Made by a program: the position numbers and the translations under genes. A DNA stretch of 13,876 nucleotides, taken from Anaerolineae bacterium (GTDB lineage: Bacteria > Chloroflexota > Anaerolineae > B4-G1 > SLSP01). Below the pieces are notes generated by a model. The model saw only the letters and a program-made list of their open reading frames with translations. It did not search any database and was not told the origin of the DNA. The stretch is from NCBI GenBank assembly GCA_018055515.1, contig JAGPHL010000054.1:1-13876 (forward strand). Direction: 5' to 3'. Positions 6,263 to 13,538 of the stretch are shown one piece after another (within the stretch, counting starts at the first letter, position 1; each line of letters opens with the position of its first letter).

Positions 6263-7210
6263 TCAATCCCGCAGCGCCCGCCCTGTGAGATGCAGGAAGA
6301 CTGTCTCCAGGTTCGGCTCGCGGATGTCCACCGTGCGGATGCTCAATCCCAGGCCCGCAGCCTGGCTCAGGGCGAGCGGGAGCGCCGCCTGCGCCGAGCG
6401 GACGTTGAGCGTCACCTCGCCGTCGCTGGCACTGGCCTGCAGCACCTCCTCAGAGCCGCGCAGCGCTTCAGCCAGCGCCGCGCCGCCCTCTTCCTGATGC
6501 AGCTTGAGGACGAGCGTCTCATGTTCGCCCACCTGTTGCGTCAGTTCCTCCAGCGTCCCCAAGGCGATGAGCTTGCCGTGATCTATGATGCCGATGCGAT
6601 GGCTGAGCTCCTGCGCCTCTTCCATGTAATGGGTGGTGTAGAGCACCGTCGTGCCGTTGACGTTCATCTGCTTGACATAATCCAGGATGTAACGGCGGCT
6701 TTGCGGGTCAATGGCGACCGTCGGTTCATCCAGCATCACCAGGGGCGGGTTGCCGAGCAGGCCGATTGCCAGGTTGAGGCGGCGCTTCATGCCGCCGGAG
6801 AAAGTCTTGACGCGCGCCTTCGCCCGGTCGGTGAGGTCCATCAGCGCCAGCTTCTCGGCGATTTCACGCTTGAGTTCTGCCCCGCCCAGGCCGCGCATTT
6901 CCCCCCAGAAGCGCAGATTCTCCTCGGCGGTGAGGTCGTAGTAGAGCGCCAGATCCTGCGGCGCGACGCCGATGCGCTCGCGCACCGCCATCGGCTCGGC
7001 CTGCACATCGAAGCCGTCCACGAGCACCTTGCCGGACGTCGGCGCCAGCAGCGTGCTGATCATCGAGATCGTCGTCGTCTTCCCCGCGCCGTTGGGACCG
7101 AGAAGGCTGAACATCTCCCCCGCGTGAATCTCGAACGACACATCGTCCACCGCGTTCGGACCGGTGGGGGTATAGCGTTTCACCAGGTTTTGCACTTCAA
7201 CCAGGGCCAT
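6263..7210 (-). CDS. ABC transporter ATP-binding protein, exporter (ABC-2) class
   Basis: 315 aa. It hydrolyses ATP at the inner face of the membrane to drive the two downstream permeases. All catalytic motifs are present: Walker A GPNGAGKT (38-45), Q-loop Q85 in VAPQD, signature FSGGMKRR (137-144), Walker B LVMLDEP (157-163) with E162, D-loop VAIDP (165-169) and the switch histidine H194 in TTHYMEEA. Residues after about 225 form the C-terminal domain typical of the CcmA/DrrA-like drug/daunorubicin resistance branch. The ATG follows AAGGAG at 8 bases. That ribosome site lies at the end of a repeat cassette (7217-7345), so the ATPase may have its own promoter and not be transcribed with the GNAT fusion upstream. 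Confidence 0.93.
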   Translation of the reverse strand: MALVEVQNLVKRYTPTGPNAVDDVSFEIHAGEMFSLLGPNGAGKTTTISMISTLLAPTSGKVLVDGFDVQAEPMAVRERIGVAPQDLALYYDLTAEENLRFWGEMRGLGGAELKREIAEKLALMDLTDRAKARVKTFSGGMKRRLNLAIGLLGNPPLVMLDEPTVAIDPQSRRYILDYVKQMNVNGTTVLYTTHYMEEAQELSHRIGIIDHGKLIALGTLEELTQQVGEHETLVLKLHQEEGGAALAEALRGSEEVLQASASDGEVTLNVRSAQAALPLALSQAAGLGLSIRTVDIREPNLETVFLHLTGRALRD

Positions 7211-7216
7211 GAGTTG

Positions 7217-7345
7217 CTCCTTAAAAATAGAGATCAGCGGGTCAGTTGTCAGCGAATCAGCGAAAAAGCGAAAAAGCGAATCGGCGAATCACTTGCGTTC
7301 GCACGAATGAACCTGGGCACGTCTGCACGTGGTACCTGGACACGG
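7217..7345 (-). repeat. Modular upstream repeat cassette, copy 2 (upstream of ABC ATPase)
   Basis: Read towards the ATPase on the - strand it shows 8-nt words ACGTGCAG, ACGTGCCC, AGGTTCAT, TCGTGCGA, then GCAAGTGATT, then five words of the AGCGAATC/AGCGAAAA type (7251-7290 on the + strand). The conserved end block (7260-7217) finishes in CTGATCTCTATTTTTAAGGAG. That block matches the left and right cassettes at all but a few positions. The palindromic part of the larger cassettes is missing here. Confidence 0.8.
7224..7252 (-). promoter_or_regulatory. Candidate promoter in cassette copy 2
   Basis: CTGACA (7252-7247), 17 bases and TATTTT (7229-7224) are read on the - strand, the best -35 of the three cassette copies. 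It would start transcription within about 10-15 bases of the ATPase start codon. Conservation of hexamers and spacing in all copies is visible; activity is inferred. Confidence 0.35.
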
Positions 7346-7366
7346 CATTTTACGCGGCGGGCCAAA

Positions 7367-8443
7367 TCAAGCGACGAAGAAGAGCGCCACCGCGGCCAGG
7401 CTTACCGCCGCCCACACGGCGCGATTCCAATCCCAAATCCGTCGCCCGTTGAAGCTGATCAGGGGGAAGAAGGCGACGACCGTCTCCAACAGCGCCAGCA
7501 TCCGGCTGACCTCCCACAGGGGCGACAGCAGCGACGCCATTCCCGGCGCTACTCCCCTCTGCAGGGCCGCCCAGCTCCCCCAGGCGAGCAGCAGCGAGGT
7601 CAGCGTCCCCGCCAGCGCCGTCGGCCCGATCTTGGGTAACAGCTCACGATAGCGCCAGTGATCCTCCACGGGATAGAAGCTGCCGGGGAAGGGGAAGTAG
7701 CCGCCAAAAAGCAACGCCAGCGCCGCCACCAGCGTCGCGCTGGATTCCCACGCGCGGAAACGCACCGCCAGCCCCTGCGCCTTCGCCGCGAGCCACATCG
7801 CCAGCGAGCGCGCCCCGAAGACCGCCAGGATCACCAGGGGAATTGTCCACAGATCCGCCGGCTCGAAGCGCCCCCGGCGCCAGATCGCCAGCCAGAGCAA
7901 CGCCACGTTGACGAGCCACGTTCCCAGCCATTGGAGCAGCGGGCTGTCAGGTCGCTCCGCGGCGGGTTTGGCCCACAGGAAATGCCCCACATCCATGAAG
8001 TGAAAGGAATGCCACCAGTAGGGGAGGATGTCCCACCCGTAGCGGCGGAGTTGCTCACCCATGGAGAGGATCGAAAAACCGCGCGTGGCGAAGAGCTTGC
8101 TGGAGCTGGTGTTGTAGCCTTCCACGCAGGCCGACACCTCGTCGCAGCCCTGCGCGGCGAAGAAATCCAGCGCCCCCTCGATCAACCCCTGTCCCGCGCC
8201 CAGGCCCCGCGCTTCTGGATCGGTGAACACCCAATAGATGAAGCCCACCTTCCGCCCCTTGGGCAGCGTAAACGTTTTGAGCACCACGCCGCCCACGATG
8301 CGCCCTTCGTGCTCCGCCACCAGCACGTCCTTGCTCCACGAGAAAAACAGCCAGGTAAACGGCGAAAACGCCCGCCGCATCACCTGTTTGGTCGCGGCTT
8401 CCTCTCCTTCACGAATGGGTCGAATCACGAGCGAGGTATCCAT
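7367..8443 (-). CDS. GNAT acetyltransferase fused to a degenerate site-2-protease-like (M50) membrane domain
   Basis: 358 aa. Residues 1-150 are a GNAT fold: IRPIREGEEAATKQVM, AEHEGRIVGGVVL, then the acetyl-CoA loop RGLGAG (79-84, R-x-x-G-x-G) after VFTDPEA, and YNTSSSKLFATRGF near its end. Residues 165-358 are hydrophobic, with about six helices. They align by eye with archaeal-type M50 peptidases: ARSLAMWLAAKAQGLAVRFR (211-230) stands where HELAHkxxAxxxG...FRAW is expected, GYFPFPGSFYP (248-258) where FxAPGAVYI is expected, and FPLISFNGRRIWDWN (326-340) where xPxxPLDGRKxxxWN is expected. Both catalytic sites are lost (HExxH is R-S-L-A-M; the DG motif is N-G). So it is probably a membrane-anchored acetyltransferase with a non-catalytic S2P fold. 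The ATG at 8443 has AAAGGA 6 bases upstream. An alternative view is a generic GNAT with an unrelated membrane tail. Confidence 0.75.
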   Translation of the reverse strand: MDTSLVIRPIREGEEAATKQVMRRAFSPFTWLFFSWSKDVLVAEHEGRIVGGVVLKTFTLPKGRKVGFIYWVFTDPEARGLGAGQGLIEGALDFFAAQGCDEVSACVEGYNTSSSKLFATRGFSILSMGEQLRRYGWDILPYWWHSFHFMDVGHFLWAKPAAERPDSPLLQWLGTWLVNVALLWLAIWRRGRFEPADLWTIPLVILAVFGARSLAMWLAAKAQGLAVRFRAWESSATLVAALALLFGGYFPFPGSFYPVEDHWRYRELLPKIGPTALAGTLTSLLLAWGSWAALQRGVAPGMASLLSPLWEVSRMLALLETVVAFFPLISFNGRRIWDWNRAVWAAVSLAAVALFFVA

Positions 8444-8466
8444 GGCTGATCCTTTCGAGTCAGAAG

Positions 8467-8643
8467 TCAGGGCCCTGCCTGGACGCTGCCACGAGAGAGG
8501 TCCAGGCAGGGCGCCAGGGGATTCCTGGCTACTCTTGTGAAGGCCACTTCCGCAGCCGTGAACAACGACACATACGCGGCGATGACCACGACGATGAAAG
8601 CCCAATCGGCGGTTTGCAGGCGGCGGTGAGGGGTCATGCGCAT
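8467..8643 (-). CDS. Possible 58-aa single-helix membrane peptide
   Basis: This short open frame starts at an ATG (8643) 12 bases after the stop of the PP2C/propeller gene, with GGAG four bases upstream; a second ATG is two codons later. It has a basic start (MRMTPHRRLQTADW), one hydrophobic segment of about 15-20 residues (AFIVVVIAAYVSLFTAAEVA) and a polar tail that runs into a 13-bp hairpin containing its last codons. I do not recognise a family. Its close spacing and ribosome site argue that it is translated; the unconserved-looking tail argues against it. Confidence 0.4.
   Translation of the reverse strand: MRMTPHRRLQTADWAFIVVVIAAYVSLFTAAEVAFTRVARNPLAPCLDLSRGSVQAGP
8472..8512 (-). terminator. 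13-bp perfect hairpin upstream of the GNAT fusion
   Basis: GCCCTGCCTGGAC (8472-8484) and GTCCAGGCAGGGC (8500-8512) are perfect complements around a 15-base loop. Read on the - strand the stem ends about 28 bases before the GNAT start codon and is followed by CCTGACTTCTGACT, not a good T-run. It may be a weak terminator of the SurE group, an attenuator, or an mRNA-stability hairpin for the GNAT gene. Confidence 0.5.
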
Positions 8644-8655
8644 CACGCTCCGGGG

Positions 8656-11046
8656 CTACGGCGAGGAAAATTCGGGCAGCAGAGCGGCGTAAAGCCCGTT
8701 GGCGGCGATCATGTACAGCACCCGCGGCTCTTGCGTCACCACGAACGTCTCCAATTGCCGCAACTGCCCTTCACGCACGCGGAATTGATGGAGATAGTTC
8801 CCCCGCTTGTCGAGCGCCACAATGCGCTCATTCTGGCGGTCTCCCAGATAAATGCGCCCCTTATTGGGGTCCGGCTCGACATACATCACCGCGGCCTGCA
8901 GGTTGTTATCAGGCAAGCCGCGCAGGGCAAACGTGAGATCTTCTGCGCCGGAGAAGTACGCGCGGACTGACCCATCCCCCAGCAGCAGGTAGAGCCGTCC
9001 GTCGAGGCCCAGGTTCAATACCGTTTGCAGCTGTGGGGCCGCGCCGGGCACGAAATACGGACGCGGCGGGCTGTTGTACAGGCGATTGAGGGGCGCATAC
9101 CGGAATAACTGCCCCTGTTGCCGGTCGAGCAAGTAGAGCTGTTCCCCGTAAGTGGCGATCATCGTCACCGAGCGCGACGTGTGTTCGCCCTCCAAACGCT
9201 GCCGCGTGATCCCCGCTGGCCCCAGCGTCGGCTCATAGATGTACAGCGTGCCGTCATCGCTGTAGATGAACAGCGCGCCGTCGCCATAGGTCGCCCCCGG
9301 CGTCACCCAGGCAATATCTACGAGATGTTCGACGGTCGCGCCTGCCACAATCTGACCGCGCCGCAGGATCGAGGTGGGGGCCGCGGAGCTCAGACGTACT
9401 CCATCCTCCGCGAGCGGCATCCCCAGCACCTCCTCGGTGACGGGGTTGAGCAGGTAGATCCACGTGCGGGTGACCAACAGCCGGCGCGGCGCAGGCGAAA
9501 CCCCCAGCTCCGCAATCTTGGTGAGTGAAAGCACCGCCGCTTTCTCCAGCATCTCGAGGTTGAGCTGCGCCTCATCGCGCAAAGTCTGCGCCCTGGCATT
9601 GCTCGAATCCAGCGCCAGCACTTGCTGCGCCAGCGTGAGAGCTCGTTGCCAGTCCTCCGTCGCCTGACTGGCGTAGGCCTCTTGCCAGGCGACCTCCGCA
9701 TCGGCCAGCAGCGTCTCAACCCGCGAGGCGCCGCCAAACTGGAAATAGGTGGTGAGGGTGATGAGGGAAGTCAGGAGCAAGAGGCCTAGCGCGAGGCTGC
9801 TGAGCAGCAGCGGATTCTCCTGCGGCGCTATCCGTGAGACGCGCGCGCGTTTCACCTTCACCTTGCCGGGCATCAGCGCGCGGCCAAAGGCGCGGAACAG
9901 CGGCCCCAAAGTCTCCCGGAGATGCCATGACGGCAGTTTGAGGCGCGGCAGTGACAGGCGCGGGCGCGCGGCAGGCGCCTCCCTTTCGGTCTCCTCCGCT
10001 GTCTCCCTTGCCGACGAAGGGGGGGGCGTCGGCGGGATGGGCGCTAGCGGTTCCGCTGTGGCCGTCGGCGTCGGGGCAACGGCAGGCAAGGCGGAAACGT
10101 TCGGAACGGAAGCGGATTTGCGCCCCGGCAGCGCCGGGCGTCGGGGGGCGGGGCCCGGCGCCGGCGGCGGAGGGACGAGTGGCTCGGTGAAGGCCGGCGC
10201 GGTCGCCGCGGCCTCCTGCCTGTACCGCAACGGTTCTGCCGCGAGGGCCACAGCCGGCACGGGTTCTTCTGTCCTCACTGTTTCGGCGGCCCCCGACGTG
10301 AGTTCCGCCGCACGGGGGGACTTCAGAGAAGGCTCCGGCTTCGAGGGCGGCTTTTGCAGTAGATAGGCCTCGCTGTGCGTCGCCGGCTCCGGCAGACAGT
10401 GGACCACGACCGCGCAACCGGTCACCCGATTCTCGCGCATCAGACGCAGCACCTGCTCGACGCTTTGCTCCGGCTCGGCGACCGCCAACGTCTCCGCCCA
10501 CAGGGAATGCGCTTGCGCTTCGGCGACGCTGGCCGTAGCGATCAACAGCGCGCTGCCAGGGGCAACCGGGGCATAGCCGATGTGAATGGCGGGCGGCAAC
10601 CCCGCGCCCAACGGCAACATGGGCAGGGCGCTGCTGGGGAAGATCTCGACCTCACCCCCGGCGTGATACAACAACACGTTGCCCGGCCCGACCTGTCCCA
10701 GAAAGAGCTCCTCGCCCGCGAAAACCGCGCAGGTGATGTTGCCCGACGCCGATTGCGGCTGCGGGGCGCGGAGGTTTTCCTGCAGCACGTAGCGGTTGGC
10801 TTCGGCCAGGGCCCGGCGCAGGCGCGCTACGATGCCGCCCGGCGATTGCCAGTACACGCGCGCGGCGAGCGTGCGCGTCTCCCGGCTGCGATGCGCCTGT
10901 CCAGGGCCCAAATCCACCAGCACGAACAGCTGTTCCCCGGCATCCGGCGACATCCCCACCGGCGGCAGCTCCGACGTCGCCTCGGGAGCGGTTGCCTGCA
11001 CCCGCACGCCATCGTGAAAACGCAAAATCTCACTGTAGCGCCGCAT
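8656..11046 (-). CDS. Membrane protein: degenerate PP2C-like domain, Pro-rich linker, one helix, propeller-like C-terminus
   Basis: 796 aa. Residues about 35-220 resemble a PP2C phosphatase: FVLVDLGPGQ (41-50) stands for VxDGMGGH, and NITCAVFAGEELFLGQVGPG (103-122) for the DNATVVxV...NVGDSR strands. Only the first aspartate is kept; the others that bind the metals are missing, so it is probably a pseudophosphatase. Residues 222-365 are a Pro/Ala-rich linker. One transmembrane helix lies at 411-433, so the PP2C part is cytoplasmic. A helical, TPR-like stretch (440-515) is followed by repeated beta segments with D-G and YLLLGDG/IYLGD-type blades (518-796), probably an outside-facing propeller. 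The ATG has AGGGGG 5 bases upstream and lies 22 bases after surE. It may link an internal partner to an external sensor; function is unknown. Confidence 0.78.
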   Translation of the reverse strand: MRRYSEILRFHDGVRVQATAPEATSELPPVGMSPDAGEQLFVLVDLGPGQAHRSRETRTLAARVYWQSPGGIVARLRRALAEANRYVLQENLRAPQPQSASGNITCAVFAGEELFLGQVGPGNVLLYHAGGEVEIFPSSALPMLPLGAGLPPAIHIGYAPVAPGSALLIATASVAEAQAHSLWAETLAVAEPEQSVEQVLRLMRENRVTGCAVVVHCLPEPATHSEAYLLQKPPSKPEPSLKSPRAAELTSGAAETVRTEEPVPAVALAAEPLRYRQEAAATAPAFTEPLVPPPPAPGPAPRRPALPGRKSASVPNVSALPAVAPTPTATAEPLAPIPPTPPPSSARETAEETEREAPAARPRLSLPRLKLPSWHLRETLGPLFRAFGRALMPGKVKVKRARVSRIAPQENPLLLSSLALGLLLLTSLITLTTYFQFGGASRVETLLADAEVAWQEAYASQATEDWQRALTLAQQVLALDSSNARAQTLRDEAQLNLEMLEKAAVLSLTKIAELGVSPAPRRLLVTRTWIYLLNPVTEEVLGMPLAEDGVRLSSAAPTSILRRGQIVAGATVEHLVDIAWVTPGATYGDGALFIYSDDGTLYIYEPTLGPAGITRQRLEGEHTSRSVTMIATYGEQLYLLDRQQGQLFRYAPLNRLYNSPPRPYFVPGAAPQLQTVLNLGLDGRLYLLLGDGSVRAYFSGAEDLTFALRGLPDNNLQAAVMYVEPDPNKGRIYLGDRQNERIVALDKRGNYLHQFRVREGQLRQLETFVVTQEPRVLYMIAANGLYAALLPEFSSP

Positions 11047-11068
11047 CCTTGCCCCCTGAGAGTCGCAC

Positions 11069-11881
11069 TCACACCATCTCAGAACTCACGAGCAACTCCT
11101 CCAGCTGCCCAAAATCCACCCGGGAAGTCATGTCCAGAGATAGGGGCGTGACGGTCACAAAGCCCTGGACGACGAGCAAATGCACATCGGATCCCGGCTC
11201 AGCGGCGGCAGGCGCCTCCATCAGACGGTAACCGGGGCTGGCGCTTCCCCCGGCGTTGCGATCCGGAGCGGTCGGCTCGAAATACCGCTGTCGCAACAGG
11301 CGCGCCAGGCGCCAGGGCGTCTCTGGCGTCGCCTCGCGCGGCACGTTGACGTTCAACACGTCCACATCAAAGGGCATCCGCCGTTCCAAGAGCAAGCGGC
11401 TGAAGCGCGCGGCAAACGCTTGCGCTGCCGTGTAATCCACCATCTCGCCGCCGGTCAAATGCTGTGAGATCGGCAGGGTCAGCGAGATCGCCAGGGCGGG
11501 GATGCCGCTGCTCGCCGCTTCGAGCGCGGCGCCCACCGTGCCGGAGATGGTCACCTCGGTGCTGAGGTTCTCACCGTAATTGATGCCTGAGACGACCAGC
11601 TTCGGCCGACGGTCGGCCAGTTCGAGCAGGCCGTGCACCACCGCCACCGCCGGCGTCGCATCCACGGCATAGGCGCGGACAAATTGCCCCTGCACCTCGC
11701 GGTCGGCGGAGGTGAGGCGCCCCGTCAAGTGATGCGGCATCGAACGGCCCGCGCCCGACCATTGGCGATCGGGGGCGACCACCAACAGCTCGCCCAAGGG
11801 CAACAGCGCCTCCACCACGGCCCACAGCCCCTGCGATTCGATACCGTCGTCGTTAGTGATGAGAATCAATGGTTGGGTCAT
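11069..11881 (-). CDS. surE: 5'/3'-nucleotidase SurE (survival protein E)
   Basis: 270 aa, near the family's usual ~250-260. A metal-dependent nucleoside monophosphate phosphatase of the cytoplasm, linked to stationary-phase and stress survival. The signature TNDDG (9-13) supplies the two metal-binding aspartates D11 and D12. VAPDRQWSGAGRSM (35-48) contains the conserved serine, and VVSGINYGEN (96-104) holds the conserved asparagine N101. STEVTISGTVGAAL follows, as in the family. The start MTQPLILITNDDG at 11881 is the one that places NDDG at the N-terminus; the frame extends upstream by 13 codons that look non-coding. No Shine-Dalgarno is visible before it. It is the first gene of the group that includes the PP2C/propeller protein. 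Confidence 0.93.
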   Translation of the reverse strand: MTQPLILITNDDGIESQGLWAVVEALLPLGELLVVAPDRQWSGAGRSMPHHLTGRLTSADREVQGQFVRAYAVDATPAVAVVHGLLELADRRPKLVVSGINYGENLSTEVTISGTVGAALEAASSGIPALAISLTLPISQHLTGGEMVDYTAAQAFAARFSRLLLERRMPFDVDVLNVNVPREATPETPWRLARLLRQRYFEPTAPDRNAGGSASPGYRLMEAPAAAEPGSDVHLLVVQGFVTVTPLSLDMTSRVDFGQLEELLVSSEMV

Positions 11882-11892
11882 TTTCAACAGTA

Positions 11893-11920
11893 AGGATACC
11901 ACGCAAGCGGGGCTTCGCAA
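11893..11920 (-). promoter_or_regulatory. surE: Candidate surE promoter with very short leader
   Basis: Read on the - strand: TTGCGA (11920-11915), a 16-base spacer and TATCCT (11898-11893), which ends 11 bases before the surE ATG. The architecture matches the tRNA-Val promoter (TTGCGT, 16, TATAAT). Transcription would begin only a few bases before the start codon, which agrees with the absence of a ribosome site and suggests a leaderless or near-leaderless message. Confidence 0.4.
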
Positions 11921-12040
11921 GCCGCACGTGCGTTCGTTAGCTTCTGTCCCACGAAGCGGGCACGGTCCAGGCGCGGCCCGCGCGAGGGAACCGTCCAGAC
12001 TCCCGATCGGGGAATGGCAACAGGCGCGGAAGATAACACA

Positions 12041-12071
12041 ACGGTCCCCTACCGTTGGGGTAGGGGACCGT
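12041..12071 (-). terminator. Hairpin terminator downstream of tRNA-Val
   Basis: ACGGTCCCCTAC (12041-12052) and GTAGGGGACCGT (12060-12071) form a perfect 12-bp stem with a 7-base loop, 22 bases after the tRNA 3' end. On the - strand the stem is followed by TGTGTTATCTT, a T-rich but interrupted tract. The rest of 11882-12040 shows no gene. Confidence 0.75.
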
Positions 12072-12093
12072 CGCCTGGCTGTCTGAGATGCAG

Positions 12094-12167
<74 letters not shown>

Positions 12168-12178
12168 ACACACTGCAG

Positions 12179-12206
12179 ATTATAGCATAGCCAGGTAAAA
12201 ACGCAA
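12179..12206 (-). promoter_or_regulatory. Promoter of tRNA-Val
   Basis: On the - strand: TTGCGT (12206-12201), 16-base spacer, consensus TATAAT (12184-12179), ending 11 bases before the tRNA 5' end. It fits between the stop of the DUF3048 gene and the tRNA, with almost no spare sequence. Confidence 0.8.
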
Positions 12207-12208
12207 CC

Positions 12209-13399
12209 TCAAGGCAGGAAGCGATACTGACCCGGCGCTTCTTCGGAACTCTGCGTCTCCAGCGGGACCACCTCAAACCAGGTGTTGCCCGGTTTGAGCG
12301 GCAGTGGCTTGCCCTCGCCGTCTATGAACGTCAACATCTCCCCCCGCGCGCCGCGCTGCCAAAAGCCCGGAATCATCTTGCCGTCTCGGAGCACCAGCGC
12401 CGGCCCCTGTCCCCAAATCTGAATCTCAATGGACATGTGCCCGCCGCCCCAGGTATCTTCCAGGATGTCTGTCTCCAGGTGATTGGCGTAGAGGAGGATC
12501 ACATTGGCAAAACTCAATGGCTCGCCGGTGAGATAATCCGTGTGCAGCACGCCGGCCGTCGTGCGCAGCCAACGTCCTGACGCGGGATCATAATCCCATT
12601 GGGTCTTGCTGGCGCGGTAATCAATGTACACGCGCTTGACCTCGTAGATGTCCTTGACGGCAGGCAGCCCCTCGCTGAAAGCCATGAGCTTGGGGAAATT
12701 GGGACGCTTGTCCACCCCGCGCTCGATGGCGAGTTGCCGCAGCGCCATGGGATCGGCAAAGAGCGTGTGCTCAAAGGCCAGGCCCTCACGCGGGACGCGG
12801 TAGAAGGCGGGCGCGCCAACGCCGAAATCCGGAGACATGATGCGCTCAGGAAAGAGGTCGGATTTGCGGTAGCGCTCTTTGACGCCGGCGCTCGATCCGG
12901 AATAGGCGAACGACGCCTGGTACATGGCCGGAATTTCCAGGTCAATCAGCCGTCCGCTGCGCACCGACCCCACGCGCTCTGGATAGGTGCCGTAGAAGAT
13001 CGCCGTAAAGCGCGTGATCCCACCTTCGGCGTAGTGCTCGAAGATCAGGTCGGCGGAGTTGAGCCCCGATTGCGGCCTCACTTCCGCGGAGTTGGAAATC
13101 TTGATCGCCAGTGGACTGTGATCGAGCATCGTGGGATCGGCGACCTTCAGCCCGGTGAGCGGATTCACGTCCGGCGGGAAGGGGGTGACGACATCCACAG
13201 GCGCGGCAGTCGGTTGCGGTGTGGGAAGCGGCGTGGCCGTCGGGGTCACCGTTGGGGGGATCACCAGCGCCGTCGCTGTCGACGGCGGCGTGCGGGTGGG
13301 CGTCACCGTGGCTGCGGGCGTCTCACCGCCGCTGCAGCCGCCAAGCAGCATCAAAATGAGGCCGAGAACGAGGATCCAATAACTTCTGCTTCGTATCAT
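12209..13399 (-). CDS. DUF3048 (YerB-like) lipoprotein
   Basis: 396 aa, exported and lipid-anchored. The signal peptide (IRSRSYWILVLGLILMLLGG) ends in a lipobox LGGC with C22 as the modified residue. A Thr/Pro linker (25-75, TPTRTPPSTATA and TPTATPLPTPQPT) lifts the domain off the membrane. The DUF3048 core has NPLTGLKVADP (79-89), PLAIKISNSAEVRPQSGLN (96-114), ADLIFEHYAEGGITRFTAIF (116-135) and VGSVRSGRLIDLE (143-155). The C-terminal half has the typical hydrophobic/aromatic strands ending in a Trp-rich segment (GNTWFEVVPL). The ATG at 13399 is preceded by GAGGAG; the frame stays open 48 codons upstream, but those codons are repeat and have no ribosome site. The family's biochemical role is not known to me. 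Confidence 0.88.
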   Translation of the reverse strand: MIRSRSYWILVLGLILMLLGGCSGGETPAATVTPTRTPPSTATALVIPPTVTPTATPLPTPQPTAAPVDVVTPFPPDVNPLTGLKVADPTMLDHSPLAIKISNSAEVRPQSGLNSADLIFEHYAEGGITRFTAIFYGTYPERVGSVRSGRLIDLEIPAMYQASFAYSGSSAGVKERYRKSDLFPERIMSPDFGVGAPAFYRVPREGLAFEHTLFADPMALRQLAIERGVDKRPNFPKLMAFSEGLPAVKDIYEVKRVYIDYRASKTQWDYDPASGRWLRTTAGVLHTDYLTGEPLSFANVILLYANHLETDILEDTWGGGHMSIEIQIWGQGPALVLRDGKMIPGFWQRGARGEMLTFIDGEGKPLPLKPGNTWFEVVPLETQSSEEAPGQYRFLP

Positions 13400-13415
13400 G
13401 GTTGCATCTCCTCGG

Positions 13416-13444
13416 AAAATAGAGATCAGCGAGTCAGCAGTCAG
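13416..13444 (-). promoter_or_regulatory. Candidate promoter in cassette copy 3
   Basis: CTGACT (13444-13439), 17 bases, TATTTT (13421-13416) on the - strand, the same arrangement as in the other two cassettes. In this copy ATCTC just before the TATTTT bases can also pair with GAGAT in the ribosome site, a possible 5-bp leader hairpin. Confidence 0.3.
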
Positions 13445-13450
13445 CGAATC

Positions 13451-13538
13451 AGCGAAAAAGCGAGAAAGCGAGAAAGCGAAAAAGCGAAAAGGCGAAAAAG
13501 CGAGAAAGCGAAAAGGCGAAAAGGCGAAAAGGCGAAAA
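13451..13538 (-). repeat. 8-nt tandem array, consensus RGCGARAA, 11 units
   Basis: On the + strand eleven uninterrupted 8-nt units fill 88 bases: AGCGAAAA, AGCGAGAA (twice), AGCGAAAA (twice), GGCGAAAA, AGCGAGAA, AGCGAAAA, GGCGAAAA (three times). Only the first and sixth unit bases vary. The cassette at 191-412 has about 3 units in the same place and the one at 7217-7345 has 5, so copy number differs between loci. Its proximity to a start codon makes length variation potentially relevant to expression. Confidence 0.92.
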
